NCBI GenBank assembly: GCA_014360205.1
Contig: JACIXZ010000006.1
Coordinates: forward strand, 62,001-126,000
DNA: 64,000 bases
Source of the DNA: Tissierellales bacterium
Lineage (GTDB): Bacteria > Bacillota > Clostridia > Tissierellales > Tissierellaceae
Reading direction: 5' to 3'
Shown: positions 27,974-36,896 of the stretch, piece by piece
Position numbering within the stretch: the stretch's first letter is position 1
Layout: the number at the start of each line of letters is the position of its first letter
Notes under the pieces: generated by a model
Databases searched by the model: none
Told to the model about the DNA's origin: nothing
Seen by the model: the letters and a program-made list of their open reading frames with translations, nothing else
Made by a program: the position numbers and the translations under genes

Positions 27974-28613
27974 TATAAGTTTCTTCTAGTTCTTCTATTA
28001 GACTATCATAATATAACTGAGCAATTTTCATTCTCTTTGAAGCAATTTCTTTAGCTTTTTTAGTGTATAGTTTTTCAGCTACCTTTTCTATCTTATATTT
28101 ATATTCATGCAAAAAAGAATTATTTTTATCGTCTTCTCCATGAATTAAATTACCTTCTTCATCTAAATTATATAAATTAGAATGGGTTTGGGTCTGATAC
28201 ATTATAGTCCTGGCTATCCCAATCGCCCCTAAGACATCTAATTTATCTGCATCAAATAATATTTTCTCTTCAAGAGTTATAGGAGGATTACCAGATCGAA
28301 AGCTGTGCTTTTTTATACAGTTTGAAACTTTCTTAGCAAATTCTTCGCTATAATCATTATCTAATAAAAACTTTTTCGCCATTTTAGCACCTTTTTTAGC
28401 ATGATCTATATTTTTGTTTTTTAATTGAGCTTTTCTGCCAATATCATGAAGGATGCTTGCAGCTATCAGTACATCCATATCTACATTTTCTTCATCGTTG
28501 GCTATTTCAATTGCTAAATATAAAACTCTAAATATATGATCTATATCATGTACTTGGTCAGAATTATGCTTTCTCATATATTTTACAATGCGGTTAAATT
28601 CTTTTTCGTTCAA
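27942..28613 (-). CDS. HD-domain phosphohydrolase of the polyphosphate operon
   Basis: A 223-residue HD-superfamily protein, with the metal-binding residues in HDIDHIFRV (about 22-30), SILHDIGRK (about 53-61), and FDADKLD (about 116-122). It resembles YfbR/YedJ-like metal-dependent phosphohydrolases for nucleotides. The start overlaps ppk1's end by 4 bases, placing it in the polyphosphate operon. Its last codons are repeated about 900 bases downstream, beyond the inserted lipoprotein cassette. Confidence 0.87.
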   Translation of the reverse strand: MNEKEFNRIVKYMRKHNSDQVHDIDHIFRVLYLAIEIANDEENVDMDVLIAASILHDIGRKAQLKNKNIDHAKKGAKMAKKFLLDNDYSEEFAKKVSNCIKKHSFRSGNPPITLEEKILFDADKLDVLGAIGIARTIMYQTQTHSNLYNLDEEGNLIHGEDDKNNSFLHEYKYKIEKVAEKLYTKKAKEIASKRMKIAQLYYDSLIEELEETYKGKMLIKKVI

Positions 28614-30748
28614 TCTACATCTCCACCTTTAAATAATTTAAAGAAAAAATGAAATCTACTTTTTAAAGGACGATTTTCATTTTGGCTTAGAGCTAAGTCA
28701 AGTAGATATTCTTGACTATTTAATTTTTCATTTTGTACTTCTTTTTTTACATAATCTCCACTGCTAGTCATTATTCTTGATTTTTGATTATCTTTTAAAT
28801 TTAGATCTAAAAATTTTTTGATTTTTTCTTTTATAGCATTGTCATAAACTGGGGCTGCTATTTCTACTCTTCTATTTAAGTTTCTAGTCATTAAGTCAGC
28901 TGAAGATATATATATACTACATTTATCTCCTTCACCAAACAAATAAATTCTGGAGTGTTCTAAAAATCTACCGACGATATTGGTAACAGTTATATTTTCA
29001 GTTTTGCCTTGGATATTTGGTAAAATACAACATATCCCTCTTATGATTAAATCAATTTTTACACCAGCACATGAAGCTTCCATCAGTTTATCGATTAAAT
29101 CTCTTTCAGTGATAGAATTTGCTTTGATGATTATTCTTGAAGGATTATCGTGTTTTGCATTTTCAATTTGCTTATCAATTTCAAATATCAATCTATTTTT
29201 AAGTGAAAATGGGGCAACAGCTAAATTTTTATAATCTCCATCTAAGTAACTTATTGCCATATTTTTAAAAAATTCCAATGCATCTAATCCAATTTCTTTA
29301 TTTCCGGTAATTAAAGATAGGTCAGAGTATAATTTAGCGGTTTTTTCGTTATAATTACCCGTTCCAATTTGAGTTATATAGCTGATTCTATCTTTTTCCA
29401 CACAAGTGATTAAACAGATTTTTGAATGTACTTTATAGTCTTCAATACCATATATAACATTGCAGCCAGCTTCTTCAAGTTTTTCTGCCCATTCTATGTT
29501 GTTTTCTTCATCAAATCTTGCTCTGAGCTCTATTAATACCGTAACATCTTTTCCGTTTTCCCTAGCTTCACACAAATATTCAACTATTTTTGATTTGTTT
29601 GCTAATCTATATAATGAGATTTTTATTGATTTAACTTTTTTAGATTGAGAAGCCTCTTTTAATAAATCAAGAAATACTTTAATATCTTCGTAAGGATATA
29701 TAGTCAATATATCTCTTTTTTGAATTTGTGAAATAATGCTTTTCCCTGGATTTATTTCCGGTGGATAAAGGGAATAAAAGTGATGATAAGTTAATTTTGC
29801 TTTTAACATTGGGCTTAGTTTGTCTTCAAGTGCTAATACATAGTCTAGTATAATTGGACTTTGGGTTTTAAAAATCTGGTTTTGAGATATATTTAATTTT
29901 TGAATGAGATAATTTTTTAAGTCTTTATCTAATTCTTCATATATTTCTAAGCGAACTGGTGCAAGTCTTGATCTTTTTTTTAATATCTGTTTCATGTGGA
30001 TCTTAAAGTCTTCTTCATCAAAGTCAAAAGCTTCATCTTTTGGATTTATATCAGCATTTCTTGTTACAGACACTATCGACTTTGTTGAAACTTTATAATA
30101 ACTAAAAACAGTATTAAAGAAATGAAGGACTATTTTTTCTATCAAAATATATCTTAAATTGTCATTGCCTAAATACAAGACTCTAGGAATCGATTTTGGA
30201 ATCTCGATTATGCCAATTAGATTGGTTTTTTCTTTTGAACCTAGAGAACCTATTACATATAGATTTTTATTCCAAAGATGAGGGAAAGGATGATGTGAAT
30301 CAATTATTTGGGGAGATAATAATGGCATTATATTTTTTTTAAAATAATCTTCTACATAGCGGAATTCACTATCCGTAAGTTCATTCACATCAAGATTATA
30401 AATATCATATCCTCTAAGTAGATTTTCAACTTTAAAAAACAAATCATCCTTTTTCTTATATAATGGTTTCACGTTTTCAAAGACTTTGTCAAGTTGAGCC
30501 TGTGGTGTTAAACCGGTTTTATTATCTATGGGTGGATTTTTAAGTCTTGATAAATCTAATAGACTACCAACTCTTATCATAAAGAACTCATCGAGATTAC
30601 TTGAAAAAATAGATATGAATTTTAGCCTTTCAAAAACTGGTACATTTTCATCTAATGCTTCTTCCAAGACTCTTTCATTAAATTTGAGCCAAGATAATTC
30701 CCTATTTTGAGTGTAGCTAGTATCATATGAAAGTTGAGTTTCTGCCAT
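28610..30748 (-). CDS. ppk1: polyphosphate kinase 1
   Basis: A 712-residue Ppk1 that reversibly polymerises phosphate from ATP. The N-terminal NRELSWLKFNERVLEEA and the phospholipase D-like core are clear. The catalytic histidine block reads IEDYKVHSKICL (about 432-443), with a second conserved His in FLEHSRIYLFG (about 590). A 25-residue tail follows the core. Only 6 bases separate it from ppx upstream, and it overlaps the HD gene downstream. Confidence 0.95.
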   Translation of the reverse strand: MAETQLSYDTSYTQNRELSWLKFNERVLEEALDENVPVFERLKFISIFSSNLDEFFMIRVGSLLDLSRLKNPPIDNKTGLTPQAQLDKVFENVKPLYKKKDDLFFKVENLLRGYDIYNLDVNELTDSEFRYVEDYFKKNIMPLLSPQIIDSHHPFPHLWNKNLYVIGSLGSKEKTNLIGIIEIPKSIPRVLYLGNDNLRYILIEKIVLHFFNTVFSYYKVSTKSIVSVTRNADINPKDEAFDFDEEDFKIHMKQILKKRSRLAPVRLEIYEELDKDLKNYLIQKLNISQNQIFKTQSPIILDYVLALEDKLSPMLKAKLTYHHFYSLYPPEINPGKSIISQIQKRDILTIYPYEDIKVFLDLLKEASQSKKVKSIKISLYRLANKSKIVEYLCEARENGKDVTVLIELRARFDEENNIEWAEKLEEAGCNVIYGIEDYKVHSKICLITCVEKDRISYITQIGTGNYNEKTAKLYSDLSLITGNKEIGLDALEFFKNMAISYLDGDYKNLAVAPFSLKNRLIFEIDKQIENAKHDNPSRIIIKANSITERDLIDKLMEASCAGVKIDLIIRGICCILPNIQGKTENITVTNIVGRFLEHSRIYLFGEGDKCSIYISSADLMTRNLNRRVEIAAPVYDNAIKEKIKKFLDLNLKDNQKSRIMTSSGDYVKKEVQNEKLNSQEYLLDLALSQNENRPLKSRFHFFFKLFKGGDVD

Positions 30749-30754
30749 ATTATC

Positions 30755-31654
30755 TTACTCCTTCAGAACTTTATCAAATAAATAGCCTTCTCTTACACCA
30801 TAATCACTGACGATAATTTCTTCTGAATTATATTTTTTAACTATTTCATTTAATATGATCATACCTGGCAAAATTGTATGAATTCTATCAGGAGATACTT
30901 GTAAAATAGTATCTATAGCCTCTTTTGAACCCTTACTTAAAAATTTGACCATAGATTTTAGATTTTTCGAAGAAATTATATTGTTATCAGATGGAGTCTC
31001 ATAAATCCAGTTGTTTAGCTTTCTTGTAGCTCTTATACTACCTCCAACACCACATAAGACTTTGTAATTTCCTTCTTCTATTTCAGAAAGACCGCTCAAC
31101 TCTTTTGCTAAATGATTTTTTATTTCCTTAATTTCTTTTTTATTTGGTAAAATCTCTTTTACATACATTTTATAGCTGTTTAATGAACCTAAGGGAAAGC
31201 TTATTGCGTTAATTATATTTTGATTTTTAAAAGTTACTATTTCTGTACTTCCTCCGCCGATATCAACTAAAATTCCCTCTTTTAAATCAAGGAGTTTTGT
31301 GGCACCAATGAAGTCTAATCTCGCCTCTTGCTCACCAGATATTACGTCTATATCTAACCCTGTTTTATTTTCTATTTCAGATACTGCTGATTCACTGTTG
31401 TAGATATTTCTAAGAGCGGCAGTTGCAAAGACATGCATTTTATCTACTTCAAAGTGATTTACAATCTCTAGGAAACTTCTCAAAGCATCTGTAGCCTTTT
31501 TTATACCTTTTTTTGACATAATCCCGTTTTCTACATAACCTGCTAAACCTGCTGATTGTTTTGATGTAAACAATAAACTAATATCTTTATTTTCACACTT
31601 GTAAATGTTCATTCTCATTGTATTTGATCCAATATCTACTACTGCATAAATCAT
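30755..31654 (-). CDS. ppx: exopolyphosphatase/GppA-family phosphatase
   Basis: A 299-residue ASKHA-fold phosphatase that cuts polyphosphate or pppGpp. Motifs are AVVDIGSNTMRMNIY at the start, EQEARLDFIGA (catalytic Glu about 113), and ILVDIGGGSTEI. It has only the core domain, the length of short Ppx/GppA types. AAAGGGAGG precedes the ATG. It sits between the CHAD gene and ppk1. Confidence 0.93.
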   Translation of the reverse strand: MIYAVVDIGSNTMRMNIYKCENKDISLLFTSKQSAGLAGYVENGIMSKKGIKKATDALRSFLEIVNHFEVDKMHVFATAALRNIYNSESAVSEIENKTGLDIDVISGEQEARLDFIGATKLLDLKEGILVDIGGGSTEIVTFKNQNIINAISFPLGSLNSYKMYVKEILPNKKEIKEIKNHLAKELSGLSEIEEGNYKVLCGVGGSIRATRKLNNWIYETPSDNNIISSKNLKSMVKFLSKGSKEAIDTILQVSPDRIHTILPGMIILNEIVKKYNSEEIIVSDYGVREGYLFDKVLKE

Positions 31655-31667
31655 AATTATCCTCCCT

Positions 31668-32495
31668 TTATAAATTATTCGTATTTAAATCACCAATGGC
31701 TGCCTTCATATTTTCTAAAATTTCTTTTGATGTAGCTAATTCATTATACAAATATCCCTCAAATAATCCTCTGCTATAACTCTTGTGATAAGCATCAAAA
31801 ACATCTGGATAGGCTGACAAGATATTTAGAATTGAGTACTTATCAAGTAGGAAGCCTAACAAGTCAGAATATTCATTAGTTAAATCTTCTGGTAAAAGTG
31901 TGTAATCTTTGATATAATCAGGCAAATATTTAATAGCATATTTTAATTTTTTAAGTTCAATTCTCAAATCGTGAATTTCTCCTATATCATTAAATTCAAT
32001 TTCATTTATTTTTTTTGAAATTTTTTTAGACATAGTTTTTATTCTCTTTTTCGAAAATGATTTCAAATTCTCATCAGAATCTAATCGCTTGACCAGTGAA
32101 TAAAGTGTCATTTTGTTGTCTTCAAGTTCTTTTTGAGGGATTAAATTTCTCTTTAAGTCAGACACTATGGCTTCTTCGATGGTAATTAAAATTTCTGAGA
32201 ATTCATTTGGATAGGAGATATCTTTTTTTACACAATAATCATGATAAACCTCTTTTCCTATTTGAATTTCCCTGAGTTTAGAAAACTGACCACTTAAATT
32301 TTTTAGAAAGTCATTAAAAGAGTTGTAGTTTTTCTGTTTTAGTATTGGCTTATAAAAATAGAGTAAAGACCTCAGTTCTCTTATGTTTACTCTAAACTTA
32401 TGGATAAATTCTTCATCATATAGCATATTTTCTATATCAACATAACTTTCTAAAATGCTTTTATATTTAGATTTTATCAATTTTGAAGCTTTCAT
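31668..32495 (-). CDS. CHAD-domain protein, polyphosphate-associated
   Basis: A 275-residue helical protein with the CHAD signatures IHKFRVNIRELRSLL and EIHDLRIELKKLKYAI, where conserved His and basic residues bind polyphosphate. CHAD proteins localise to polyphosphate granules. As first gene of the CHAD-ppx-ppk1-HD operon it may tether or organise the polymer. The ATG at 32495 follows GGGAGGTG. No CYTH triphosphatase domain is fused. Confidence 0.88.
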   Translation of the reverse strand: MKASKLIKSKYKSILESYVDIENMLYDEEFIHKFRVNIRELRSLLYFYKPILKQKNYNSFNDFLKNLSGQFSKLREIQIGKEVYHDYCVKKDISYPNEFSEILITIEEAIVSDLKRNLIPQKELEDNKMTLYSLVKRLDSDENLKSFSKKRIKTMSKKISKKINEIEFNDIGEIHDLRIELKKLKYAIKYLPDYIKDYTLLPEDLTNEYSDLLGFLLDKYSILNILSAYPDVFDAYHKSYSRGLFEGYLYNELATSKEILENMKAAIGDLNTNNL

Positions 32496-32626
32496 AATAG
32501 ACACCTCCCAATATATTATATAGATACCTTTTTTTATTTGCATAAAACAAATTTAGTCATAATTAAATCATATTTATATTCTACAATAACAATGTAAAAT
32601 AAATTAAATGAAAAGGAGAAGATAAT

Positions 32627-33289
32627 ATGAAAAATTTATTTAAGAAAACATCAGTAGCAATGGCATTGGTATCTATGTTAAGCATTGGAATGGGGGCAGC
32701 TAATTTTAGTTATGCAGAAAATCCTTTGATTGGGGCACAAGCAGCATTAAACGACAAAAGCTATACTCAAGAGGAAATGATTACCTATGCATTACAAGAT
32801 GAATATTTAGCTAAGGCAGAATATGAAGAAATTATCAGCACATTCAACATCACTAGACCTTTTAGCAATATTTTACGAGCAGAAGAAACTCATATTGATC
32901 TAATAGAACCATTATTAGACGAATATGATATTGAATTTACAGTACCAGATGTTGAGAATTATGTAGTAACGCCAACTGATTTACTTGAAGCTTACAATGC
33001 AGGGATAGAAGCAGAAAAGTTAAATATTCAAATGTATGAAAATTTCCTAAAAGAAGATCTAGATGAAGACGTCAAATTAGTATTTGAAAGACTTCTAAAT
33101 GCTTCTAAAAATCATCTACAAGCATTTGAAAGACAAGTAGATAGATACAATGGAGAATATACAAATCTAGGATTCCAAGGGAATGGCAGAACAAATAAAA
33201 ATGCAAACAACGCTAATCAAAGAGTAAATGCTGCTAATCAAAGAGCAAGTAGATTATATAGAGATGGCAGCTGTTTGTTAGGTAATTAA
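32627..33289 (+). CDS. DUF2202 ferritin-like exported protein
   Basis: A 220-residue protein with a Sec signal peptide (cleavage near SYAEN, about residue 30) and a DUF2202 four-helix ferritin-like domain. Glu/His ligands appear in YALQDEYLAKAEYEE and RAEETHIDLIEP. The C-terminus (about 180-220) is Asn-rich, with imperfect NAANQR repeats. Such proteins may bind or oxidise metal outside the cell. ATG after AAAAGGAG; divergent from the polyphosphate operon. Confidence 0.87.
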   Translation: MKNLFKKTSVAMALVSMLSIGMGAANFSYAENPLIGAQAALNDKSYTQEEMITYALQDEYLAKAEYEEIISTFNITRPFSNILRAEETHIDLIEPLLDEYDIEFTVPDVENYVVTPTDLLEAYNAGIEAEKLNIQMYENFLKEDLDEDVKLVFERLLNASKNHLQAFERQVDRYNGEYTNLGFQGNGRTNKNANNANQRVNAANQRASRLYRDGSCLLGN

Positions 33290-33382
33290 TAATTAGATGA
33301 TTAATTGTTTAAATGTTAAATAATCGATGAATAAGTGTTTAGGACTTAGAAGAAAAGTCATAACAATACAAATCATACATTT

Positions 33383-33418
33383 AGCCCGGTTGTAATTATA
33401 CAGCCGGGCTTTCTGTTT
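33383..33418 (+). terminator. terminator after the DUF2202 gene
   Basis: Stem AGCCCGG (33383-33389) / CCGGGCT (33404-33410), extended by TGTA/TACA inside, followed by TTCTGTTTTCTTT. Confidence 0.85.
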
Positions 33419-33429
33419 TCTTTAAAAAA

Positions 33430-34041
33430 TTACTTTTCAATATCAATTATTGATGTATCAAAGTCATATGATAAATCTTCTGATTTAAACCAAAGATCAG
33501 ATTCCTGCATAGGCATGGACATCCTTAACCAGTCTTCTTTTCGCTCTAATATTGTTCCTACTCCATCTTGTAAACCTTTTTCATTTCCATCAATTTCATC
33601 ATAGCTCATTGCATTTTTTACAACGGCTTGGTTAGCATTATTAGCAAAAAGTGACTCATCATAACTGAGATTACTTTTATCAATTGTTCCTCGAATACGC
33701 GGAATATCCCCAAATGCTTGAACAACTCTGCATTCATTACCATTTTCCTCAATTACTATTACCATATCATTTTTATTTAATTGAAATTCTTCATTTTCTA
33801 ATGTTTGATAAACATTATTATCGTTAGTATCTACTGTAATTACATATGGGTCTTCTAAAACTACATCTTCAGTGATTATAGCTACCTTACCTTCATATTG
33901 AACTAGTTGATCATCAGATAATATTTGTTGCTCTGTATCTTCTGGTAATTCTGTATTTTCATCAGGAGGATTTTGATTAGTACAGCCTACTACAAGAAAA
34001 CATGTTAATACTACTACAATACTTAAAATAAAGTTTTTCAC
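33430..34041 (-). CDS. putative lipoprotein of unknown function
   Basis: A 203-residue lipoprotein with a GTG start after AGAGGTGA. It has a hydrophobic signal and lipobox LVVGC (Cys about 20), an acidic linker (TELPEDTEQQ), and a beta-rich domain that could be SH3-like (about 45-125). The family is not recognised. It converges with the DUF2202 gene and is not related to the duplicated lipoprotein pair. Confidence 0.7.
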   Translation of the reverse strand: MKNFILSIVVVLTCFLVVGCTNQNPPDENTELPEDTEQQILSDDQLVQYEGKVAIITEDVVLEDPYVITVDTNDNNVYQTLENEEFQLNKNDMVIVIEENGNECRVVQAFGDIPRIRGTIDKSNLSYDESLFANNANQAVVKNAMSYDEIDGNEKGLQDGVGTILERKEDWLRMSMPMQESDLWFKSEDLSYDFDTSIIDIEK

Positions 34042-34251
34042 AATATCACCTCTTCGTAATTTATTATATTACTTAAAACATTAAGAAAGTCATTTCTCTT
34101 TGATATTAAGAGATAGGCTTAGTTATTAACTATGTAGTTTATGTTAATTATATAACTATGAATAGAATTAATCAAATATCTTAATAATTCATACTGATTT
34201 ATAAGTACCTTTTCCAACACTTTTTCTTTGTTATTTTGTACAAATCATTGT

Positions 34252-34515
34252 TTTGAGTTATACACATTTTGACATTTTATATATAACCAAAATGTTGTAA
34301 TATAGCTATTTTCGTATTTTTCATTTGATTAGTTTTATTAATTATGTTTTTTACACCTCGAAAACAATGATATAATAACCTAAAGGTTTATTAGAAAAAA
34401 TAATTAATAAAAATTTTAATATTATTAGTAATGGTAACGATTATTAGCAATTTTTTAAAGCGACAGTATTATTCAGAGATATCTTTCAGAGGATTGTATC
34501 TCATATGTTTGACTT
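34252..34515 (+). repeat. R repeat, copy 1 (decayed)
   Basis: A diverged copy of the R element at 36191-36541 and 37731-38083. The promoter-like start (TTTTGAGTTATA) and the 3' half are recognisable: ACACCTCGAAAACAATGA, the AT-rich middle, and TTCAGAGATATCTTTCAG. The peptide ORF is destroyed; its ATG is followed by TTG TAA, with a deletion of about 6 bases. Confidence 0.75.
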
Positions 34516-34729
34516 TTCTAGATTGTTGTTGCATAGGAGATAATAACAAAGGATTATAAAGAGACTATAATATTTGTAATTTATGATAATACATTAATTA
34601 AAAATGTAGCGAATATTATTTATATAAAAAGGTAAATAATAGATGACATTAAAAATAAATTTATTTTAATCGTAATTTATTGAAATAAATCTATTTTTTC
34701 ATAGAGTTTACTAAAGAACCATAGCTAAA
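34516..34729. other. AT-rich intergenic region
   Basis: No convincing gene. A nine-codon ORF opens ATGACATTAAAAATA at about 34643, but I see no good ribosome binding site. Nothing else is evident. Confidence 0.35.
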
Positions 34730-35004
34730 TTAAAGTTCTGAAAAATCAAGAGAATATTTATCCTTTATTAAATCGACCATATAATTATAATGTTTCATAT
34801 TACCTTCTATTTTTAAAATATATAGGCATTTTTTAAAAGAATCTAAGTAAGTTTCATTACCAAGATTTAACTTAGCGACTGCCTCTCTTAAAAATAGGAA
34901 ATGAAGCATATCTATGTGTCCTTTATTTAATGACAATTCAATACCTTTTTTAGCATATTTAAGTGCTTCTAAGTGATTATCCAGTCGTCATAAGATTCAA
35001 ACAT
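34730..35004 (-). pseudogene. C-terminal TPR remnant of an RRNPP/XRE-type regulator
   Basis: The readable part (KYAKKGIELSLNKGHI then FLFLREAVAKLNLGNETYLD, KYSLDF at the end) looks like the C-terminal TPR helices of peptide-binding XRE regulators. The ATG at 35004 has AAGGAG upstream, but that frame stops after 11 codons (MFESYDDW), and a shift of one base joins it to the TPR part. There is no DNA-binding domain. It is a truncated, frameshifted relic. Confidence 0.6.
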
Positions 35005-35022
35005 TGTAACTCCTTCTTACCC

Positions 35023-35052
35023 CCCGATTTCAATCGGGTATTTTATTTTCTC
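35023..35052 (+). terminator. hairpin with T-rich tail
   Basis: CCCGATT / AATCGGG with a 2-base loop, followed on the plus strand by TATTTTATTTTCT. It may be a terminator, or a structure before the relic gene's ribosome binding site on the minus strand. Confidence 0.5.
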
Positions 35053-35129
35053 TAAATAGTATAACATAAAAATATACAATCTAATATTTAATGAATATAG
35101 GTATAACAATGGTTATTAGGAGGGATATT

Positions 35130-35699
35130 ATGAAAAAGCTTAATTTATTTGCTATATTTTTTATCTACATAGTAATATTTATGACAGGTTGCAGTAATAT
35201 TCAAACGGAACCACCGGATGAAAATTTCGATGGTTTGATTATGGTAAATGATAATATATACGTGTATATGGGATATGAAGTTCCAATCGAAATTGATAAG
35301 AGTGACATCTTGGGAAAGGTTGAATCAACTGTGGAGGGAGATAGAATTCCAACTGAGAATGGGCAAGCAAATTTTGAAATTAAGGGTGCTAAATATGCAC
35401 AGTATGAAGATGATATCGTGGTCTTACTTGATAATAAATGGATGTTATTTAAAAAACAAGTGAATAACATTTCTGGTCTTTCAATTGGTAATTATGACTT
35501 TTTAACTGATGATTATAGTGATGAAGAAATATTTAAAATATTTAGAACGATTAGGAAATATATATTAGTAGATAAAGATTATGAATCTAATATTGATTCA
35601 ATAATTGAAAAATCCTTTAAAGAATGTGGAATAGACGATCCTTCAATTATAGAAGATGCAAAATCTAATCTTGAAATAATTGTATCCTATCCTGAATAG
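35130..35699 (+). CDS. putative lipoprotein, copy B of a duplicated pair
   Basis: Nearly identical to the 27174-27743 protein (three visible residue changes across 189). Same lipoprotein signal and stop. The ATG follows TTAGGAGGG. Downstream it carries the same tail, then a 23-base stretch matching the HD gene's 3' end at 35805-35827 (one mismatch) and the same spacer. So locus B contains pieces that at locus A belong to the polyphosphate operon. Confidence 0.78.
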   Translation: MKKLNLFAIFFIYIVIFMTGCSNIQTEPPDENFDGLIMVNDNIYVYMGYEVPIEIDKSDILGKVESTVEGDRIPTENGQANFEIKGAKYAQYEDDIVVLLDNKWMLFKKQVNNISGLSIGNYDFLTDDYSDEEIFKIFRTIRKYILVDKDYESNIDSIIEKSFKECGIDDPSIIEDAKSNLEIIVSYPE

Positions 35700-35881
35700 A
35701 ATTAAGGCAATTTCTTTTATATGATGGACTTATACTCATGAAAAAATAAAAATACATGATCACAAAATAAACACATAGACTGATTTAATAATATTATTAT
35801 TTTCAAGGGTAAATGCTCATTAAAAAAATTATATAGAGTTATTTATAGCTAAAATTAAATATTAATAGATTTTGTGATTAA

Positions 35882-36178
35882 TCAATTAATTATATTTTTC
35901 TCTACAAATACCATCATAAACCATTGGTAAAAAAGAGTTATTTGGGTATTTGGGCAAAGAAGAAGACCCAATTTATTAAATCTAGGCTCAGGTAAACCTT
36001 GAGTATTACGAGGATTAAAATTAATAATAGGCATGATATCTTTCTTGTAAAAGTAAGCATAATTATTATCAGCATCAAAAGAATTCTTCGCATCATAAAA
36101 CCTTAAATCTTCATAAAGATTGTTATCAAAATCATTAGAAATATCACAAAGATTTAATTGCTTAGCTGAAACTGGCAT
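35882..36178 (-). pseudogene. transposase-like fragment (T2)
   Basis: A 98-codon fragment with a good AAAGGAG site and ATG at 36178. It reads FYDAKNSFDADNNYAYF and IMPIINFNPRNTQGLPEP, resembling the middle of DDE transposases (Asp-Ala-xxx...INFNPRN). There is no full catalytic core. Related pieces are at 37522-37725 (with stops) and in locus A near 27785-27862. Identity with a known IS family is not established. Confidence 0.5.
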
Positions 36179-36196
36179 AAGCTTCTCCTTTCTGTT

Positions 36197-36225
36197 TTGA
36201 GTTATAAACAATTTTATATTATAAA
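36197..36225 (+). promoter_or_regulatory. promoter of the 27-residue peptide gene, copy 2
   Basis: TTGAGT at 36197-36202, a 17-base spacer, TATAAA at 36220-36225. The same arrangement is at 37737-37765 in copy 3. Confidence 0.65.
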
Positions 36226-36279
36226 CATACTAAAAATGGGGAGAATCCAGCCATTTCAATATATAGAAAGGCAGTAAAT

Positions 36280-36324
36280 ATGCGAGCTATAGAATTCTGC
36301 AACGAACTAATATTAAGAATTTAA
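36280..36324 (+). CDS. 14-codon upstream ORF
   Basis: ATG at 36280 after AAAGG, reading MRAIEFCNELILRI and stopping 13 bases before the next ATG. The same ORF is exactly conserved in the copy at 37819-37863. It could be a leader peptide or chance; its stop overlaps the AAAGGAG site of the next peptide, so coupling is possible. Confidence 0.35.
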   Translation: MRAIEFCNELILRI

Positions 36325-36337
36325 AGGAGATTTGTAT

Positions 36338-36421
36338 ATGACATTAATTGCTATAGCTACTGTTGTATTCTTCATTGGGATTGTTGTATTAATTATGTTT
36401 CTCACACATCGAAAACAATGA
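36338..36421 (+). CDS. 27-residue single-helix membrane peptide (copy 2)
   Basis: AAAGGAG lies 7 bases before the ATG. The peptide opens MTLIAIAT, has one hydrophobic helix to about residue 22, and ends THRKQ. The copy at 37878 differs by one residue (V/L at position 10). The architecture is like the 34-35-residue peptides at 14136 and 19007, though they do not align. Each copy lies upstream of accessory genes, one of them just before an ABC exporter. The family is unknown. Confidence 0.55.
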   Translation: MTLIAIATVVFFIGIVVLIMFLTHRKQ

Positions 36422-36545
36422 AATAATAATCTAAGGGTTTATTTGAGAAAATAATAAATAATAAATTTTTAATTTTATTAGTAATGTTAATGATTATTAG
36501 TAAATTTTTAAAACATAGCATTATTCAGAGATATCTTTCAGAGGG

Positions 36546-36896
36546 TTGTATCTCATATGTTTGACTTCTTTAGAGAAATCTGAACAAATATATGACTTAG
36601 AAATTAACTTTTTAAAATTAATTTCCGAGCTAAATATAATGAACAATGATGAAATTACTAAAGAATACAAAAGCATATCGGGATCTGTAGATGTATCATA
36701 TAATTTAGTAGATTTAGAGGAACAATTGAATATACAATCATATTTATTACAGGATACATTGTCAAAAAAAATTAAACTATCTAACAAATGCCTAATCCAA
36801 GATAATACCGGTGTTATGTACATAGCAATCATTTATTCTGATATTAGGTCCACACAATCTGAAATAAAAGGAGAGAAATTTAATGAGAAAACGTAA
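36546..36896 (+). CDS. unknown protein, start uncertain
   Basis: A frame of up to 116 residues, opening with a TTG at the end of the R repeat, so its natural 5' end may have been replaced. The body is helical and acidic (YDLEINFLKLISELNIMNND, DLEEQLNIQSYLLQ) and the end is basic. I recognise no family. It overlaps the next small gene by 14 bases, which supports real coupled translation. No signal peptide or membrane segment. Confidence 0.45.
   Translation: MYLICLTSLEKSEQIYDLEINFLKLISELNIMNNDEITKEYKSISGSVDVSYNLVDLEEQLNIQSYLLQDTLSKKIKLSNKCLIQDNTGVMYIAIIYSDIRSTQSEIKGEKFNEKT

Larger units (their letters stand above)
36191..36541 (+). repeat. R repeat, copy 2
   Basis: About 350 bases that are almost identical to 37731-38083, with only a handful of differences. 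It holds a promoter, a 14-codon ORF and the 27-residue peptide gene. With the transposase-like piece before it, the direct repeat spans about 35981-36541. Confidence 0.92.
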
